DNA of 64,000 nt. Source: Stratiolaelaps scimitus (lineage: Eukaryota > Arthropoda > Arachnida > Mesostigmata > Laelapidae). The notes beneath the pieces were generated by a model. It did no database searches and was not told the DNA's origin. It was given only the letters and a program-made list of their open reading frames with translations. This document shows positions 63,169 to 64,000 of the stretch, piece after piece (positions within the stretch are counted from its first letter, which is position 1; each line of letters begins with the position of its first letter). The stretch lies in the NCBI GenBank assembly GCA_019614645.1, contig JABWDB010000018.1:4146501-4210500 (forward strand), in the 5' to 3' direction. Position numbers and translations under genes: made by a program.

Positions 63169-63302
63169 TACTATAAGGACCTGTCGGGGCCAAAGAAAAT
63201 AAGCAAAGGCGGCCCCGACAGGTCCTCATAGTAATACCTAAAAGGTTAAGACCTGAGGCCTGTCAGATAGGGGCAGAACAGCTGAGGGTTTAGCTCGAAA
63301 AG
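63169..63302 (+). repeat. Repeat family A, copy 3, with internal hairpin
   Basis: The stretch from CCAAAGAAAATAAGCAAAGG through GGCCCCGACAGGTCCTCATA, GTAATAC, GGTTAAG and ACCTGAGGCCTGTCAGATAG to AGCTCGAAAA is colinear with the minus strand at 34140-34022. Its 3' part is nearly identical to 545-594. The 5' end adds GGACCTGTCGGGGCC (63177-63191), the exact complement of 63211-63225. With one mismatch the stem extends to 63169-63233. Confidence 0.75.
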
Positions 63303-64000
63303 GAGTTCTTTTTTATCTGCTATGGTACTGGAATTGGTTTGTCTTTGCTTCAATTTCCAGAAAGTTGCGTGCACAATACGTTAATCCTGTTCAGTTAATG
63401 CCAACATTCTAGATATATCGAACCTAATTCAATGGCTCTAAGTGACGGCACACGCTGCAGCATTATACCAGCCCGTTCATGCTTCAACCCAACGTTCAGT
63501 TCGCATTCACCTACGTTGTGTCGAAGAAGTGTGTCCTCACACGATGTATCCAACCAACAATGTGTCCCTCGATGGCCATAGCCTTGATGCCTTGCCGTCA
63601 GCCGCTAAGAGCAAGCAGAATACCTGAGCAGTTTTGTGAAACACGAGATACTATCTCTACATAAATCTGAGCGAAACAGCAGAGATATTGTATTTTCTCG
63701 ATCTGGCCTTTCCTCTCTCTTGTATAAGAACCCATCTATACGGTATTTTTGGACTCAGCACGGAGTTATGAAATAGGTATGCACCTGATGCACGTTTCGC
63801 ATACGCATACACACACACACAAGAACACATACGCACAAACTTTATTAACATGAAAAATGCACCATGAAACGAGAAGGAGCTCCGACTTGCAATGCTGTAT
63901 ACAGCTGTTGCTAGGCTCTGCAGCGTGAGAAACTATGATTGGGTTTTGGTCCCATCGTTTATTTAATACAAGAAGAAGCCGTATATATTTTCTATACGAT
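63303..64000. other. Right edge, non-coding
   Basis: A short CA tract lies at about 63810-63822. No gene is recognised. Confidence 0.5.

Overview
This window is eukaryotic nuclear DNA, most likely from an arthropod. I have no marker gene that fixes the species. The evidence is that long open frames are rare, many (TA)n tracts and other microsatellites occur, two different non-LTR retrotransposons are present in decay, tRNA-related short interspersed repeats recur on both strands, and the one convincing host coding segment is a Gln/Asn/His/Ser-rich exon that ends at a canonical GTGAGT splice donor. No operons, Shine-Dalgarno sites, CRISPR arrays or rRNA genes are visible.

Layout. 1-16.4 kb is mostly non-coding. 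It holds a direct repeat and a repeat-family A copy near 0.5 kb, a 540 bp near-perfect palindrome at 3.85-4.39 kb, and a worn copy of repeat family B at 7.55 kb. 16.4-18.2 kb is a decayed Jockey-like LINE (reverse transcriptase with a YADDT motif) that has been hit by two short interspersed elements. One of these, flanked by 6 bp target duplications, can be removed with restoration of the RT reading frame. 18.2-35.9 kb is largely non-coding, with possible further RT scraps (20.1-20.6 and 28.0-28.3 kb), a perfect hairpin at 23.2 kb, a family B copy at 29.7 kb and a family A copy at 34.0-34.3 kb.

35.95-37.6 kb (minus strand) is the best protein-coding feature: an exon of about 554 codons of a low-complexity, probably nuclear protein. 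It is preceded by about 2 kb of CAA/CAG-rich sequence that looks like its leader. I could not name the gene or find its other exons. 40.2 kb and 48.9 kb carry two more family B copies on the minus strand. 52.0-56.3 kb (minus strand) is a decayed R1/I-group LINE with ORF1 (CCHC zinc knuckles), an APE-type endonuclease region and the C-terminal part of ORF2, with the RT core missing. 56-64 kb is non-coding apart from a weak 94-codon frame, a small shared repeat and a second family A copy near the right edge, carrying its own hairpin.

Overall picture: one host gene segment in an intergenic or intronic landscape shaped by LINEs and the small elements they may have mobilised. The most useful observations are the recurring small-repeat families (A and B), the nested insertion into the LINE, and the long palindrome.
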